DNA of 5,523 bases from JAZBPO01 sp036351675 (GCA_036351675.1 JAZBPO010000479.1:1-5523), one strand, 5' to 3'. Counted from the stretch's first letter, positions 1 to 5,523 are shown. Made by a program: numbers and translations. Notes: a model not told the origin generated them from the sequence alone.

Positions 1-1
1 C

Positions 2-130
2 AACGTGAGCCCCGTGTCCGAACTCGTGCAGCTCATCGAGCTCGCGCGCATGTACGAGCTGCAGGTGAAGGTGATGAGCACGGCGCGGGACGTCGACAGG
101 GCGTCGGACACGCTCGTCGACATGGGTTGA
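2..130 (+). CDS. flgF: FlgF, proximal rod protein, C-terminal 42 residues only
   Basis: Partial gene whose 5' end lies outside the window; the reading frame enters at base 2 and stops at TGA 128-130. The 42 visible residues begin NVSPVSELVQLIELAR and match the C-terminal helix of the flagellar rod/hook family (Flg_bbr_C), the part that packs in the innermost tube of the axial structure. The same helix in the next gene, FlgG, reads NVNVVEELVNMIETQR, so the two are visibly paralogous. FlgF is preferred over FlgE or another rod protein because flgF normally sits directly before flgG and because the tail, with charged residues and no YEMNSR-type motif, is FlgF-like. FlgF is one of the proximal rod proteins, exported by the flagellar type III system. 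A 22-base gap separates it from flgG. The assignment rests on the C-terminal helix plus gene order, since the N-terminal motif is not visible. Confidence 0.88.
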   Translation, partial: NVSPVSELVQLIELARMYELQVKVMSTARDVDRASDTLVDMG

Positions 131-140
131 CGCACACGAT

Positions 141-144
141 GGAG
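141..144 (+). promoter_or_regulatory. Ribosome binding site of flgG
   Basis: GGAG lies 8 bases before the ATG at 153, a normal Shine-Dalgarno spacing. It supports this ATG as the flgG start, which also gives the N-terminus MFPALWISRTGLEAQQ expected for FlgG. It lies in the 22-base flgF-flgG gap. Confidence 0.65.
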
Positions 145-152
145 ACGAAGAC

Positions 153-938
153 ATGTTCCCCGCACTCTGGATAAGCCGGACCGGCCTCGAGGCTCAGCAG
201 ACGGAGCTCGGCGTCGTGTCCAACAATCTCGCGAACGCGTCGACGACCGGCTTCAAGCGCGATCGCGCCGTGTTCGCCGACCTGGTCTACCAGAACGTCC
301 GGCAGGCCGGTGGGCAGACGACGCAGGACACGCAGGCGCCCTCGGGGCTCATGCTCGGGACCGGCGTCCGGGCCGTGGCGACGGAGAAACTGCACACCCA
401 GGGCAACCTCGTGCAGACCGGCAACGAGCTGGACGTGGCCATCCAGGGACGTGGCTTCCTGCAGGTGCTCATGCCCGACGGTCGGATCAGCTACACCCGG
501 GACGGGGCGCTCCAGCGCGACGGCGAGGGACGTCTGGTCACCGCCAATGGCCAGCCGCTGGAACCGGCGATCAACATCCCGCAGGACGCGGTCAGCGTCT
601 CCATCGGCAGCGACGGTACGGTGTCCGCCTCGATCGCCGGGCAGCCTGCGCCGATCCAGATCGGTCAGCTGGAGCTCGCGGATTTCGTCAACCCGGCGGG
701 CCTCACGCCGATCGGCGAGAACCTCTTCACGGAAACGGCGGCCAGCGGTCCGCCCATCCTCGGTCTGCCCGGCATCGAGGGCCGGGGCACGCTGCTCCAG
801 TCCACCCTCGAGAGCTCGAACGTGAACGTGGTCGAGGAGCTCGTGAACATGATCGAGACGCAGCGCGCCTACGAGATGAACTCGCGCGCCATCGCGACCG
901 CCGACGAAATGCTGCAGTACGTGGCGCAGACGCTGTGA
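153..938 (+). CDS. flgG: FlgG, flagellar distal rod protein
   Basis: FlgG polymerises into the distal rod, the straight drive shaft that passes through the P- and L-rings and joins the hook. The protein is 261 residues, essentially the length of the enteric protein (about 260). The N-terminal rod motif spans residues 5-36, with NNLANASTTGFKR at 24-36. Residues 46-63 (YQNVRQAGGQTTQDTQAP) line up without gaps with the FlgG-specific segment that separates FlgG from the curved hook protein FlgE. The middle contains LHTQGNL and VAIQGRGFLQV, typical of the family, and the C-terminal helix starts with LESSNVNVVEELV at residue 219. There is no cleavable signal peptide, as expected for a type III export substrate. 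ATG at 153 is preceded by GGAG at 141-144. The stop codon overlaps the GTG start of flgH by 4 bases, implying translational coupling. No anomaly is seen. Confidence 0.98.
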   Translation: MFPALWISRTGLEAQQTELGVVSNNLANASTTGFKRDRAVFADLVYQNVRQAGGQTTQDTQAPSGLMLGTGVRAVATEKLHTQGNLVQTGNELDVAIQGRGFLQVLMPDGRISYTRDGALQRDGEGRLVTANGQPLEPAINIPQDAVSVSIGSDGTVSASIAGQPAPIQIGQLELADFVNPAGLTPIGENLFTETAASGPPILGLPGIEGRGTLLQSTLESSNVNVVEELVNMIETQRAYEMNSRAIATADEMLQYVAQTL

Positions 939-1618
939 GAACGCTGAGCTGGCCACGCGCGCCGGGCACGGCACTGGCGCTGCTCCTCGCGGCGAGCATG
1001 CTGGTCGGCTGCGCCGTGCCCGGGCCCAGGCCGGGGCAGGACGAGTGGCGGCCGGCTGCGCCGCCGGTCGCCGCGGCCGAGCCGCCCACGGCGGGAAGCC
1101 TCTATGTGGGCACGCGTTCCCTGTCGATGTTCACGGATCTCCGGGCGCGCCAGGTGGGCGACGTCCTCACGGTGCGCCTCGTCGAACGCACGGATGCGCG
1201 CAAACGCGCGGACACGCAGATCCAGAAGGACGCCGAGGTCGTCGGACCCGCGCCGACCCTGATCGGCGAGGAACTCCAGCTCGACACCTCGGCGTCCGTC
1301 GAACGCCAGCTGCAGGCGCTCGCCCAGAGCCGCCAGAGCAACGAGCTCTCGGGCAGCATCGCGGTCACGGTCCAGGCCGTGTACCCGAACGGCAATCTCT
1401 ACGTGAGCGGCGAGAAGTGGGTCGCCCTCAATACCGGCGACGAGTACATCCGCCTCGCCGGCATCGTGCGTGCCGTGGACGTCGGTACGGACAACAGCGT
1501 GCTGTCGACGCAGGTCGCGGATGCCCGCATCCAGTACTCGGGGCGCGGCGCCATGGCCGACAGCAATCGGCCCGGGCTGCTGGCGCGCTTCTTCGTCAAT
1601 CCGATCTGGCCCTTCTGA
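935..1618 (+). CDS. flgH: FlgH, flagellar L-ring lipoprotein
   Basis: FlgH forms the outer-membrane L-ring, the outer half of the bushing around the rod. The 227-residue product begins with a lipoprotein signal peptide: basic N-terminus (MRTLSWPR), hydrophobic core at about 11-22, and lipobox LVGC with the acceptor cysteine at residue 26 (codon 1010-1012). An Ala/Pro-rich linker follows to about residue 53, then the conserved L-ring body starting GSLYVGTRSLSMFTDLRA with VGDVLTVRLVE just after, and later YPNGNLYVSGEKWV and the C-terminal LLARFFVNPIWPF. The start is GTG 935, overlapping the flgG stop TGA (936-938); the first in-frame ATG (998-1000, residue 22) would delete most of the signal peptide, so GTG is strongly preferred. 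No clear Shine-Dalgarno precedes it, which fits translation by coupling to flgG. Length is close to the family norm (about 230). Confidence 0.97.
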   Translation: MRTLSWPRAPGTALALLLAASMLVGCAVPGPRPGQDEWRPAAPPVAAAEPPTAGSLYVGTRSLSMFTDLRARQVGDVLTVRLVERTDARKRADTQIQKDAEVVGPAPTLIGEELQLDTSASVERQLQALAQSRQSNELSGSIAVTVQAVYPNGNLYVSGEKWVALNTGDEYIRLAGIVRAVDVGTDNSVLSTQVADARIQYSGRGAMADSNRPGLLARFFVNPIWPF

Positions 1619-1635
1619 ACAACGGGAACCCGAGC

Positions 1636-2742
1636 ATGCGATCAGTGACGAGCTCTCTGCTGCGCCCGAGCCTCCTGCTCCTCGCGCTTCTCGCCGTCGA
1701 GGCCGGTGCCGATCGCGTCAAGGACGTGGCCGAGGTCGCCGGCGTGCGCGCGAACCAGCTGGTCGGTTACGGGCTCGTGGTGGGTCTGGACGGCACCGGC
1801 GACTCGAGTGCGTTCACGGGGCAGAGCATCCGCAACATGCTCAACCGGCTCGGTGTCGCGCTGCCGCCGGGCGTGAACCCCGACTCCCGGAACGTCGCGG
1901 GCGTGATCGTGCAGGCGTCGCTGCCTGCCTTCGCCAAGCCGGGCAACACGATCGACGTGACCGTCTCCGCCCTCGGCGACGCCGAGAGCCTGCGGGGCGG
2001 CTCGCTGCTCATGACACCGCTGCAGGCCGTCAACGGGCAGGTCTTCGCGATCGCCCAGGGCAACCTCGTCGTCGGAGGGCTCGGCGCTTCGGGCCGCGAC
2101 GGCTCGCGCGTGACCGTGAACGTGCCGAGCGCGGGTCGCATACCGAACGGCGCCATCGTGGAGCGCGAGGTGCCATCGGCCTTCACGAACGCCGATGCGC
2201 TCCACCTGAATCTGCACCGGGCGGACTTCACCACGGCTGCCCGGCTCGTGGAGGCGATCAACGAGCGCTTCGGAGGTGAAGTCGCCGATGCGGTCGACGC
2301 CGGAACCGTTTCCGTGCGCGCGCCGGTGGATGCGGGTCAGCGCGTCGCCTTCGTGTCCATGCTCGAGAATCTCTCCTTCCGGCCCGGCGACGCGCCGGCG
2401 CGCGTGGTCGTGAACTCGCGGACGGGAACGGTCGTGATCGGCTCCAACGTCCGCGTCTCGCCGGCGGCCGTGAGCCACGGAAATCTGGTCGTGACCATCG
2501 TCGAACGACCGCTCGTCAGTCAGCCCGCACCGTTCGGCGAGGGCGACACGGTGGTCGCTCCGGTCAGCGAGATCACCGTCGATCAACAGAACGGACGCAT
2601 GTTCAAGTTCGACCCCGGCGCCTCCCTCGATGCGATCGTCGAGGCGGTCAACGGCGTCGGCGCCGCGCCGGGCGACCTCGTCGCGATCCTCGAAGCGCTG
2701 CGGGAGGCCGGTGCCCTGCGCGCCGAGCTCGTGGTGATCTGA
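1636..2742 (+). CDS. flgI: FlgI, flagellar P-ring protein
   Basis: FlgI assembles into the P-ring in the periplasm/peptidoglycan layer around the rod. The product is 368 residues (enteric FlgI is about 365). It starts with a Sec signal peptide: Arg at 2 and 10, Leu-rich core at 13-21, and predicted cleavage after AGA at residue 25 to leave a mature N-terminus DRVKDVAEVAGVR. Conserved blocks follow: GYGLVVGLDGTGD at 44-56, then SLRGGSLLMTPL, FAIAQGNLVVGG, VVNSRTGTVVIG and the C-terminal GALRAELVVI. The reading frame is open upstream back into flgH, but ATG 1636 gives the signal peptide and has GGGA at 1624-1627 eight bases upstream. The protein contains no cysteine: the two positions that hold the disulfide in the enteric protein are Ala277 and Ala360 by alignment from memory. 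The gap after flgH is 17 bases; flgJ begins one base after the stop. Confidence 0.97.
   Translation: MRSVTSSLLRPSLLLLALLAVEAGADRVKDVAEVAGVRANQLVGYGLVVGLDGTGDSSAFTGQSIRNMLNRLGVALPPGVNPDSRNVAGVIVQASLPAFAKPGNTIDVTVSALGDAESLRGGSLLMTPLQAVNGQVFAIAQGNLVVGGLGASGRDGSRVTVNVPSAGRIPNGAIVEREVPSAFTNADALHLNLHRADFTTAARLVEAINERFGGEVADAVDAGTVSVRAPVDAGQRVAFVSMLENLSFRPGDAPARVVVNSRTGTVVIGSNVRVSPAAVSHGNLVVTIVERPLVSQPAPFGEGDTVVAPVSEITVDQQNGRMFKFDPGASLDAIVEAVNGVGAAPGDLVAILEALREAGALRAELVVI
2733..2739 (+). promoter_or_regulatory. Probable Shine-Dalgarno of flgJ inside the flgI 3' end
   Basis: GGTGATC matches the 3' part of the extended anti-Shine-Dalgarno complement (TAAGGAGGTGATC) and lies in the last flgI codons, four bases before the GTG at 2744. 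This supports GTG 2744 as the flgJ start and translation coupled to flgI termination. The match is to the less used part of the consensus, so confidence is moderate. Confidence 0.4.
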
Positions 2743-2743
2743 G

Positions 2744-3181
2744 GTGGCTTCCGACGGCGACGTCGCCCGGGCGGGCGTCTACACGGATTTCAGCGGCTTG
2801 GCGGCCCTGCGCCGGGACGCGACGAACGATCCGACCCGGGCGCTGGACGAGGTCGCGCGGCAGTTCGAGGCGCTGTTCCTGCAACAGATCCTCGAGCAGA
2901 CCCGCAGCGAGGCACTGGGCGACGATCTGCTCGGCGGGGATTCCGTCGGTCAGTACACACAGATGTTCCACCAGCAGCTCGCCCTCGAGATGGCGAGCGG
3001 CGAGGGCATGGGTCTGCGGGAGGTGCTCCTGCGTCAGCTGTCGGCGATGCCGGCCGTGGATCAGCAGCTCGGGGCCGTATCGGCGGCGGCCGCCGACCCG
3101 CAGCCCGGCGCGGCGAGCGCATCCCTGTCCCCGGAGCGCGTCCGCTTCGAAGCACGCGTCGGAGGTGATCATGAACGCTGA
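2744..3181 (+). CDS. flgJ: FlgJ, rod-cap (rod-binding) domain only, no muramidase domain
   Basis: FlgJ caps the growing rod in the periplasm; in enteric bacteria a second C-terminal domain is a muramidase that opens the peptidoglycan. Here the product is only 145 residues against about 313 in enteric FlgJ. The rod-binding domain is clear: AARQFEALF-type helix at 38-45 (ARQFEALF) followed by LQQILEQTRSE, then the YTQMFHQQLALEMASGEGMGL block at 71-91 and REVLLRQL. Residues 103-145 are an Ala/Pro/Ser-rich tail resembling the linker that precedes the hydrolase domain in two-domain proteins, then the gene stops at TGA 3179-3181, 20 bases before flgK, leaving no room for a hydrolase. GTG 2744 is chosen because it starts one base after the flgI stop and gives an N-terminus MASDGDVARAGVYTDFSGL that leads directly into the domain; no in-frame ATG is available before the conserved region. 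A separate hydrolase gene elsewhere would be expected. Confidence 0.92.
   Translation: MASDGDVARAGVYTDFSGLAALRRDATNDPTRALDEVARQFEALFLQQILEQTRSEALGDDLLGGDSVGQYTQMFHQQLALEMASGEGMGLREVLLRQLSAMPAVDQQLGAVSAAAADPQPGAASASLSPERVRFEARVGGDHER
3161..3170 (+). promoter_or_regulatory. Perfect extended Shine-Dalgarno before ATG 3171, inside the flgJ 3' end
   Basis: GGAGGTGATC is a 10-base exact match to the complement of the 16S rRNA 3' end and is the strongest ribosome binding site in the window. It is followed directly by ATG 3171, with 5 bases between GGAGG and the ATG, which is good spacing. It is too far (36 bases from GGAGG) to serve the flgK ATG at 3202 directly. It may drive the 13-codon frame at 3171-3212 and feed ribosomes to flgK by reinitiation. 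Confidence 0.5.
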
Positions 3182-3212
3182 ACGCAACGGGGGGCGACGC
3201 CATGTCCGGTGA
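3171..3212 (+). CDS. Possible 13-codon minicistron between flgJ and flgK
   Basis: ATG 3171 opens a frame encoding MNAERNGGRRHVR and ending at TGA 3210-3212. It overlaps the last 11 bases of flgJ and the first 11 bases of flgK, in a different frame from both. Its only strong support is the perfect Shine-Dalgarno at 3161-3170. The peptide itself is Arg/Gly-rich and I recognise no function. Two readings are possible: a coupling peptide whose termination 8 bases inside flgK lets ribosomes restart at ATG 3202, or the true flgK start displaced out of frame by a single base in the G6 run at 3189-3194 (with five G, this ATG would be in frame and add ten residues, MNAERNGGDA, to FlgK). It could also be chance. 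Confidence 0.25.
   Translation: MNAERNGGRRHVR
3189..3194 (+). promoter_or_regulatory. G6 run, weak Shine-Dalgarno candidate of flgK
   Basis: GGGGGG lies 7 bases before the flgK ATG at 3202 and could pair imperfectly with the anti-Shine-Dalgarno sequence. It is also a homopolymer prone to slippage or base-calling error, which matters for the frame relation described for the upstream ATG. Confidence 0.35.
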
Positions 3213-5130
3213 CGGCCTGAACATCGCCCTGTCCGGCCTGGTCGCGTTCCAGCGCGCCATCTCGACGACGTCGAACAACATCGCGAACGTCGATACGCCG
3301 GGCTACAGCCGCCAGAGCGTCGAGTTCAGGCCGCGCGGCGTCGGTGGCAACGGCAGCGGCTCGCAGGGTGCGGGCGTCGAGGTCGCCGGCCTGCGCCGCG
3401 AGCACGACGCCTTCCTCGTCGGCGAGGTGCAGCTCCGATCCTCGGAGAACGAGGCGGCGAGGATCCGCGACGAACTCGCCGGGCGGGTCACGGAGCTCAT
3501 CGGCGACCCCGATGCGGGTCTTCCGCCCGCCTTCGACGCCATCCTCCCCGCCTTCGAGGCCGCGGCCACGAACCCGGCATCCATCGCCGAGCGGAACGGA
3601 TTCCTGATCACGCTGCGCCAGGCGACGGCCCGGCTCGGCACCTTCAGCGACACGCTCTCGGGTCTGCGCAACGAGCTCTACGGACGCATCGACACGACCC
3701 TCTCCGACGTCAACGCGCTGTCTTCGCGCATCGCGGATCTGAACCTCAGCATCGTGGCGACGGACGGCGATGCGAGCCAGCTCCGCGATACGCGGGACAA
3801 TCTCGTGAACGAGCTCTCGGAGCTCGTCCGCGTCACCACGATCGAGAGCGACGACGGCGCGCTCTCCGTATTCATGGGCGGCGTGCAGGCGCTGGTCGTC
3901 GGCGGCGAGGCGAGCACGCTGGCGCGCACGGACAGCCAGCCGCTGCAGATCTCCATCGTGCGCCGCGGCGCGAGCGCCGACGTCGGCTTCGCCATCACCG
4001 GTGGACGGCTCGGTGGGCTCGTCGACGGTCTGCAGGACGAGGTCGAGATCGCACAGGCAGGCCTCGATCGACTCGCCCTCGGCCTGGTGGATGCGCTCAA
4101 CGAGGTGCATCAGCGCGGCCTCGATCTCGACGGCAACGCCGGCGGACCACTGCTGACGCCCCTCGGCTCGTCGGCGCTGCAGGGCGATCGGGTCCAGCCG
4201 CGCAACCAGAACGTGGGCGACGCCGTGCTCGGCATCAGCATCGACGACGTCGGGCAGCTGCCCCTCGAGCCGCTGCGGCTGTCCTTCGACGGCGGCTCCT
4301 GGAGCCTCTTCGACGGTCGCGGTGCGCTCGTCGACAGTTTCTCGGGCCTTCCCCGCAGCGTGCCGGCGCTCGGCTTCACCCTCGATCTGGAAGGCGGTGC
4401 GCCGGTGTCCGGCGACAGCTTCGAGCTGCGTCCCGCCGCCGGCGCGGCCCGGGGCATCGGTGTGCTCGTCGAGGATCCACGCCGCGTCGCGCTCGCCTCG
4501 CCGGTGGACGGCGCCGCGGCACTGTCGAACGGCGGCAGCGTCGCGATCGGTGACCTCACCCTGGACGGGCTCGAGACCGGCGTCAGCGCGACGGACCTGC
4601 CGGGACCGATCACGCTCACCTACGACGCGGCGAGCGAGGCCTTCACCGTGTCCGCTCCGCCCGGCGGTACGCTCGCCTACGCGCCTGCATCGGATTCCGG
4701 ATCCCGCAGCGCGCTCACGGTCCCCGGCTACGGCACGCTCGGCTTCGTCCTCGAGGGCAGCCCCGCGGACGGCGACGTCATCACGCTGACGTCGCGGCCC
4801 GTCGGGGCCGGCGACACGCGCAATGCGCGCCAGCTCATCGGCGCACTGGAAGCCGGTCGACTCGACGGTGGCACCCTCGCCGTCGCCGATGCGCCCTCGC
4901 GGTTGCTCGGCGAGCTGGCGGCCTCGGCTCGCGGCCATGCCTTCGATCTCGGCGCGACCAGCACCCTGCTCGCCCGCGCCGAGGCGGCACGCGACAGCGT
5001 CAGCGGCGTCAATCTGGACGAGGAAGCGGCCAACCTGTTGCGCTTCCAGCAGGCCTACGAGGCGAATGCGCGCGTGGTCGCCGTCTCGGGCGAACTGTTC
5101 CGGACACTCCTCTCGGCTGTGGGAGGCTGA
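3202..5130 (+). CDS. flgK: FlgK, hook-filament junction protein 1 (HAP1), enlarged
   Basis: FlgK forms the first adaptor ring between hook and filament and is exported by the flagellar type III system without a cleaved signal. The N-terminal rod/hook-family motif is at residues 6-38 (LNIALSGLVAFQRA, then SNNIANVDTPGYSRQ), and the C-terminal helix at about 598-642 contains DSVSGVNLDEEAANLLRFQQAYEANARV, diagnostic for FlgK. Between them are long helical stretches with heptad-like Leu/Ile/Val spacing (about 154-190) and beta-rich outer domains. At 642 residues it is about 90 longer than the enteric protein (about 550). The extra length is accounted for by two similar beta-type units at about 354-411 and 469-531, each ending in LEG-x-P/A-x-GD-hydrophobic-x-L. 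The ATG at 3202 gives the short MSGDG lead normal for the family; an in-frame TGA at 3172-3174 bars any long extension. Its gap to flgL is 2 bases. Confidence 0.97.
   Translation: MSGDGLNIALSGLVAFQRAISTTSNNIANVDTPGYSRQSVEFRPRGVGGNGSGSQGAGVEVAGLRREHDAFLVGEVQLRSSENEAARIRDELAGRVTELIGDPDAGLPPAFDAILPAFEAAATNPASIAERNGFLITLRQATARLGTFSDTLSGLRNELYGRIDTTLSDVNALSSRIADLNLSIVATDGDASQLRDTRDNLVNELSELVRVTTIESDDGALSVFMGGVQALVVGGEASTLARTDSQPLQISIVRRGASADVGFAITGGRLGGLVDGLQDEVEIAQAGLDRLALGLVDALNEVHQRGLDLDGNAGGPLLTPLGSSALQGDRVQPRNQNVGDAVLGISIDDVGQLPLEPLRLSFDGGSWSLFDGRGALVDSFSGLPRSVPALGFTLDLEGGAPVSGDSFELRPAAGAARGIGVLVEDPRRVALASPVDGAAALSNGGSVAIGDLTLDGLETGVSATDLPGPITLTYDAASEAFTVSAPPGGTLAYAPASDSGSRSALTVPGYGTLGFVLEGSPADGDVITLTSRPVGAGDTRNARQLIGALEAGRLDGGTLAVADAPSRLLGELAASARGHAFDLGATSTLLARAEAARDSVSGVNLDEEAANLLRFQQAYEANARVVAVSGELFRTLLSAVGG
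4261..4794 (+). repeat. Tandem duplicated outer-domain unit inside FlgK (protein-level repeat)
   Basis: Two diverged units can be aligned by eye in the FlgK product. Unit 1 (residues 354-411, bases 4261-4434) runs PLRLSFDGGSWSL ... LGFTLDLEGGAPVSGDSFELRP. Unit 2 (residues 469-531, bases 4606-4794) runs PITLTYDAASEAFTV ... LGFVLEGSPADGDVITLTS. Both start with Pro, alternating hydrophobics, an acidic (F/Y)D turn, then a second strand, and end in LGF-x-L with GD and a terminal beta strand. The spacer between them (412-468) is less conserved and contains LTLDGLETG. The DNA is not repeated at nucleotide level, so the duplication is old or the similarity reflects a common beta fold. Confidence 0.6.
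5121..5126 (+). promoter_or_regulatory. Ribosome binding site of flgL
   Basis: GGGAGG lies in the last codons of flgK, 6 bases before ATG 5133. This is a strong Shine-Dalgarno at good spacing and, since it overlaps the flgK stop region, it couples flgL translation to flgK. Confidence 0.75.
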
Positions 5131-5132
5131 TC

Positions 5133-5523
5133 ATGCGCATATCGACGTCGCAGCTGCAGAAGCTGGCCAGCGAATCGATCCTCGAACGCCAGCGGGGTCT
5201 CGAGGAGAGCCGGCAGCGGATCGCGAGCGGTCGACGACTGCTCTCCGTCAGCGACGATCCGACCGGGGCCGAACGCCTCGCGCGCCTCACGCGCGGCCTC
5301 GTCGATCTGCGGCAGTTCAATGCGAATGCGGAGCGCGTCTCGGAACGCCTCGAGCTGGAAGACGCGACGCTCTCCAGCATCACGAACACGCTCCAGCGCG
5401 TCCGCGAACTCGCCATCTCCGCAGGGAATCCCGCCCTCCTGCAGGACGACCGCGCATCGATCGTCGTCGAGCTGCAGGGCGCCCTCGACACGCTCGTCGA
5501 TCTCGCCAACACGCGGGATGCGG
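5133..5523 (+). CDS. flgL: FlgL, hook-filament junction protein 3 (HAP3), N-terminal 130 residues
   Basis: FlgL is the second adaptor between hook and filament, sitting on FlgK and presenting a flagellin-like surface to the first filament subunits. The gene runs off the window end, so only 130 complete codons are visible; full-length proteins are about 300 residues or more. The N-terminus MRISTSQL matches the family opening MRIST, followed by the flagellin-type D0/D1 helix with RIASGRRLLSVSDDPTGA at 29-46, a motif shared by FlgL and flagellins. Later residues SITNTLQRVRELAISAGN (about 82-99) and DDRASIVVELQGALDTLVDLANTRD (from 105) match the second D1 helix of FlgL. FlgL is preferred over flagellin because of the MRIST start and its place right after flgK. 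ATG 5133 is 2 bases after the flgK stop and has GGGAGG upstream. It is exported by the type III system, with no cleavable signal visible. Confidence 0.95.
   Translation, partial: MRISTSQLQKLASESILERQRGLEESRQRIASGRRLLSVSDDPTGAERLARLTRGLVDLRQFNANAERVSERLELEDATLSSITNTLQRVRELAISAGNPALLQDDRASIVVELQGALDTLVDLANTRDA

Noticed and set aside
33..974. A 313-codon minus-strand open frame opposite flgF/flgG
   Set aside because: It is a shadow of flgG, with an Arg/His/Asp-rich composition, no ribosome binding site I could recognise and no family motif.
969..984. Sigma-54-like -24/-12 element (CGGCAC, 5 bases, CTGCT; GG-N10-GC spacing)
   Set aside because: It lies within the flgH signal peptide codons (Gly-Thr-Ala-Leu-Ala-Leu-Leu), matches only the core dinucleotides plus a few bases, and such matches are frequent in GC-rich coding DNA. 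There is no reason for a promoter inside flgH.
1045..1635. In-frame upstream extension of flgI through flgH, giving a possible 565-residue product
   Set aside because: The added part is an out-of-frame reading of flgH with Arg/Gly-rich sequence, and it would bury the FlgI signal peptide. ATG 1636 is the proper start.
1642..2586. A 314-codon minus-strand open frame opposite flgI
   Set aside because: Composition is His/Arg/Asp-rich without domains, and the + strand frame is unmistakably FlgI; it is explained by codon bias.
3809..3827. Perfect 8-base inverted repeat ACGAGCTC-TCG-GAGCTCGT within flgK
   Set aside because: It has no T-tract and sits in the middle of codons for Asn-Glu-Leu-Ser-Glu-Leu-Val. 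The repeated Glu-Leu codons (GAGCTC is itself palindromic) explain it without a terminator or regulatory role.
3169..4938. A 589-codon open frame on the minus strand opposite flgK
   Set aside because: It mirrors a gene identified with high confidence. Its product is Arg/Ala/Glu/Asp-rich with no recognisable domain, and long antisense frames are expected where GC-biased third positions remove stop codons.
1..5523. CRISPR array, tRNA/rRNA, insertion sequence, or defence/accessory genes
   Set aside because: Coding flg genes fill nearly all of the window, with gaps of at most 22 bases. I saw no direct repeats with spacers, no RNA gene signatures and no transposase motifs.

Overview
This window is one uninterrupted run of flagellar axial-structure genes, all on the + strand, in the order flgF (3' end) - flgG - flgH - flgI - flgJ - flgK - flgL (5' part). 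The DNA is strongly GC-rich with G/C-biased third codon positions. The presence of P-ring (FlgI) and L-ring (FlgH, a lipoprotein) genes shows a diderm Gram-negative bacterium. The gene order is the classic flg operon order of Gamma- and Betaproteobacteria. I would call it a GC-rich proteobacterium, probably gammaproteobacterial, but the genus cannot be read from the sequence.

Layout: 2-130 is the C-terminus of FlgF (proximal rod). 153-938 is FlgG (distal rod). 935-1618 is FlgH (L-ring lipoprotein, GTG start overlapping the flgG stop). 1636-2742 is FlgI (P-ring, Sec signal peptide). 2744-3181 is a short FlgJ (rod cap domain only, GTG start). 3202-5130 is FlgK (first hook-filament junction protein, enlarged to 642 residues). 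5133-5523 is the first 130 residues of FlgL (second hook-filament junction protein), cut by the window edge. Gaps between genes range from a 4-base overlap to 22 bases, so there is no room for an internal promoter plus terminator between genes, and the block looks like one translationally coupled transcript.

How they work together: FlgF and FlgG polymerise into the rod under the FlgJ cap. FlgI and FlgH form the bushing rings in the peptidoglycan layer and outer membrane. FlgK and FlgL then make the adaptor between hook and filament. FlgG, FlgJ, FlgK and FlgL leave through the flagellar type III export apparatus, whereas FlgH and FlgI carry Sec-type signals, and the N-termini seen here match that split.

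I did not find an undescribed system; this is mostly an ordinary operon. Details worth a second look are: (1) FlgJ lacks the peptidoglycan hydrolase domain usual in gamma/beta operons of this order; (2) a perfect extended Shine-Dalgarno plus ATG sits at the flgJ end, opening a 13-codon frame that is one base of a G6 run away from being in frame with flgK; (3) FlgK carries an apparent tandem domain duplication; (4) FlgI has no cysteines, so it cannot form the disulfide known from the enteric protein.
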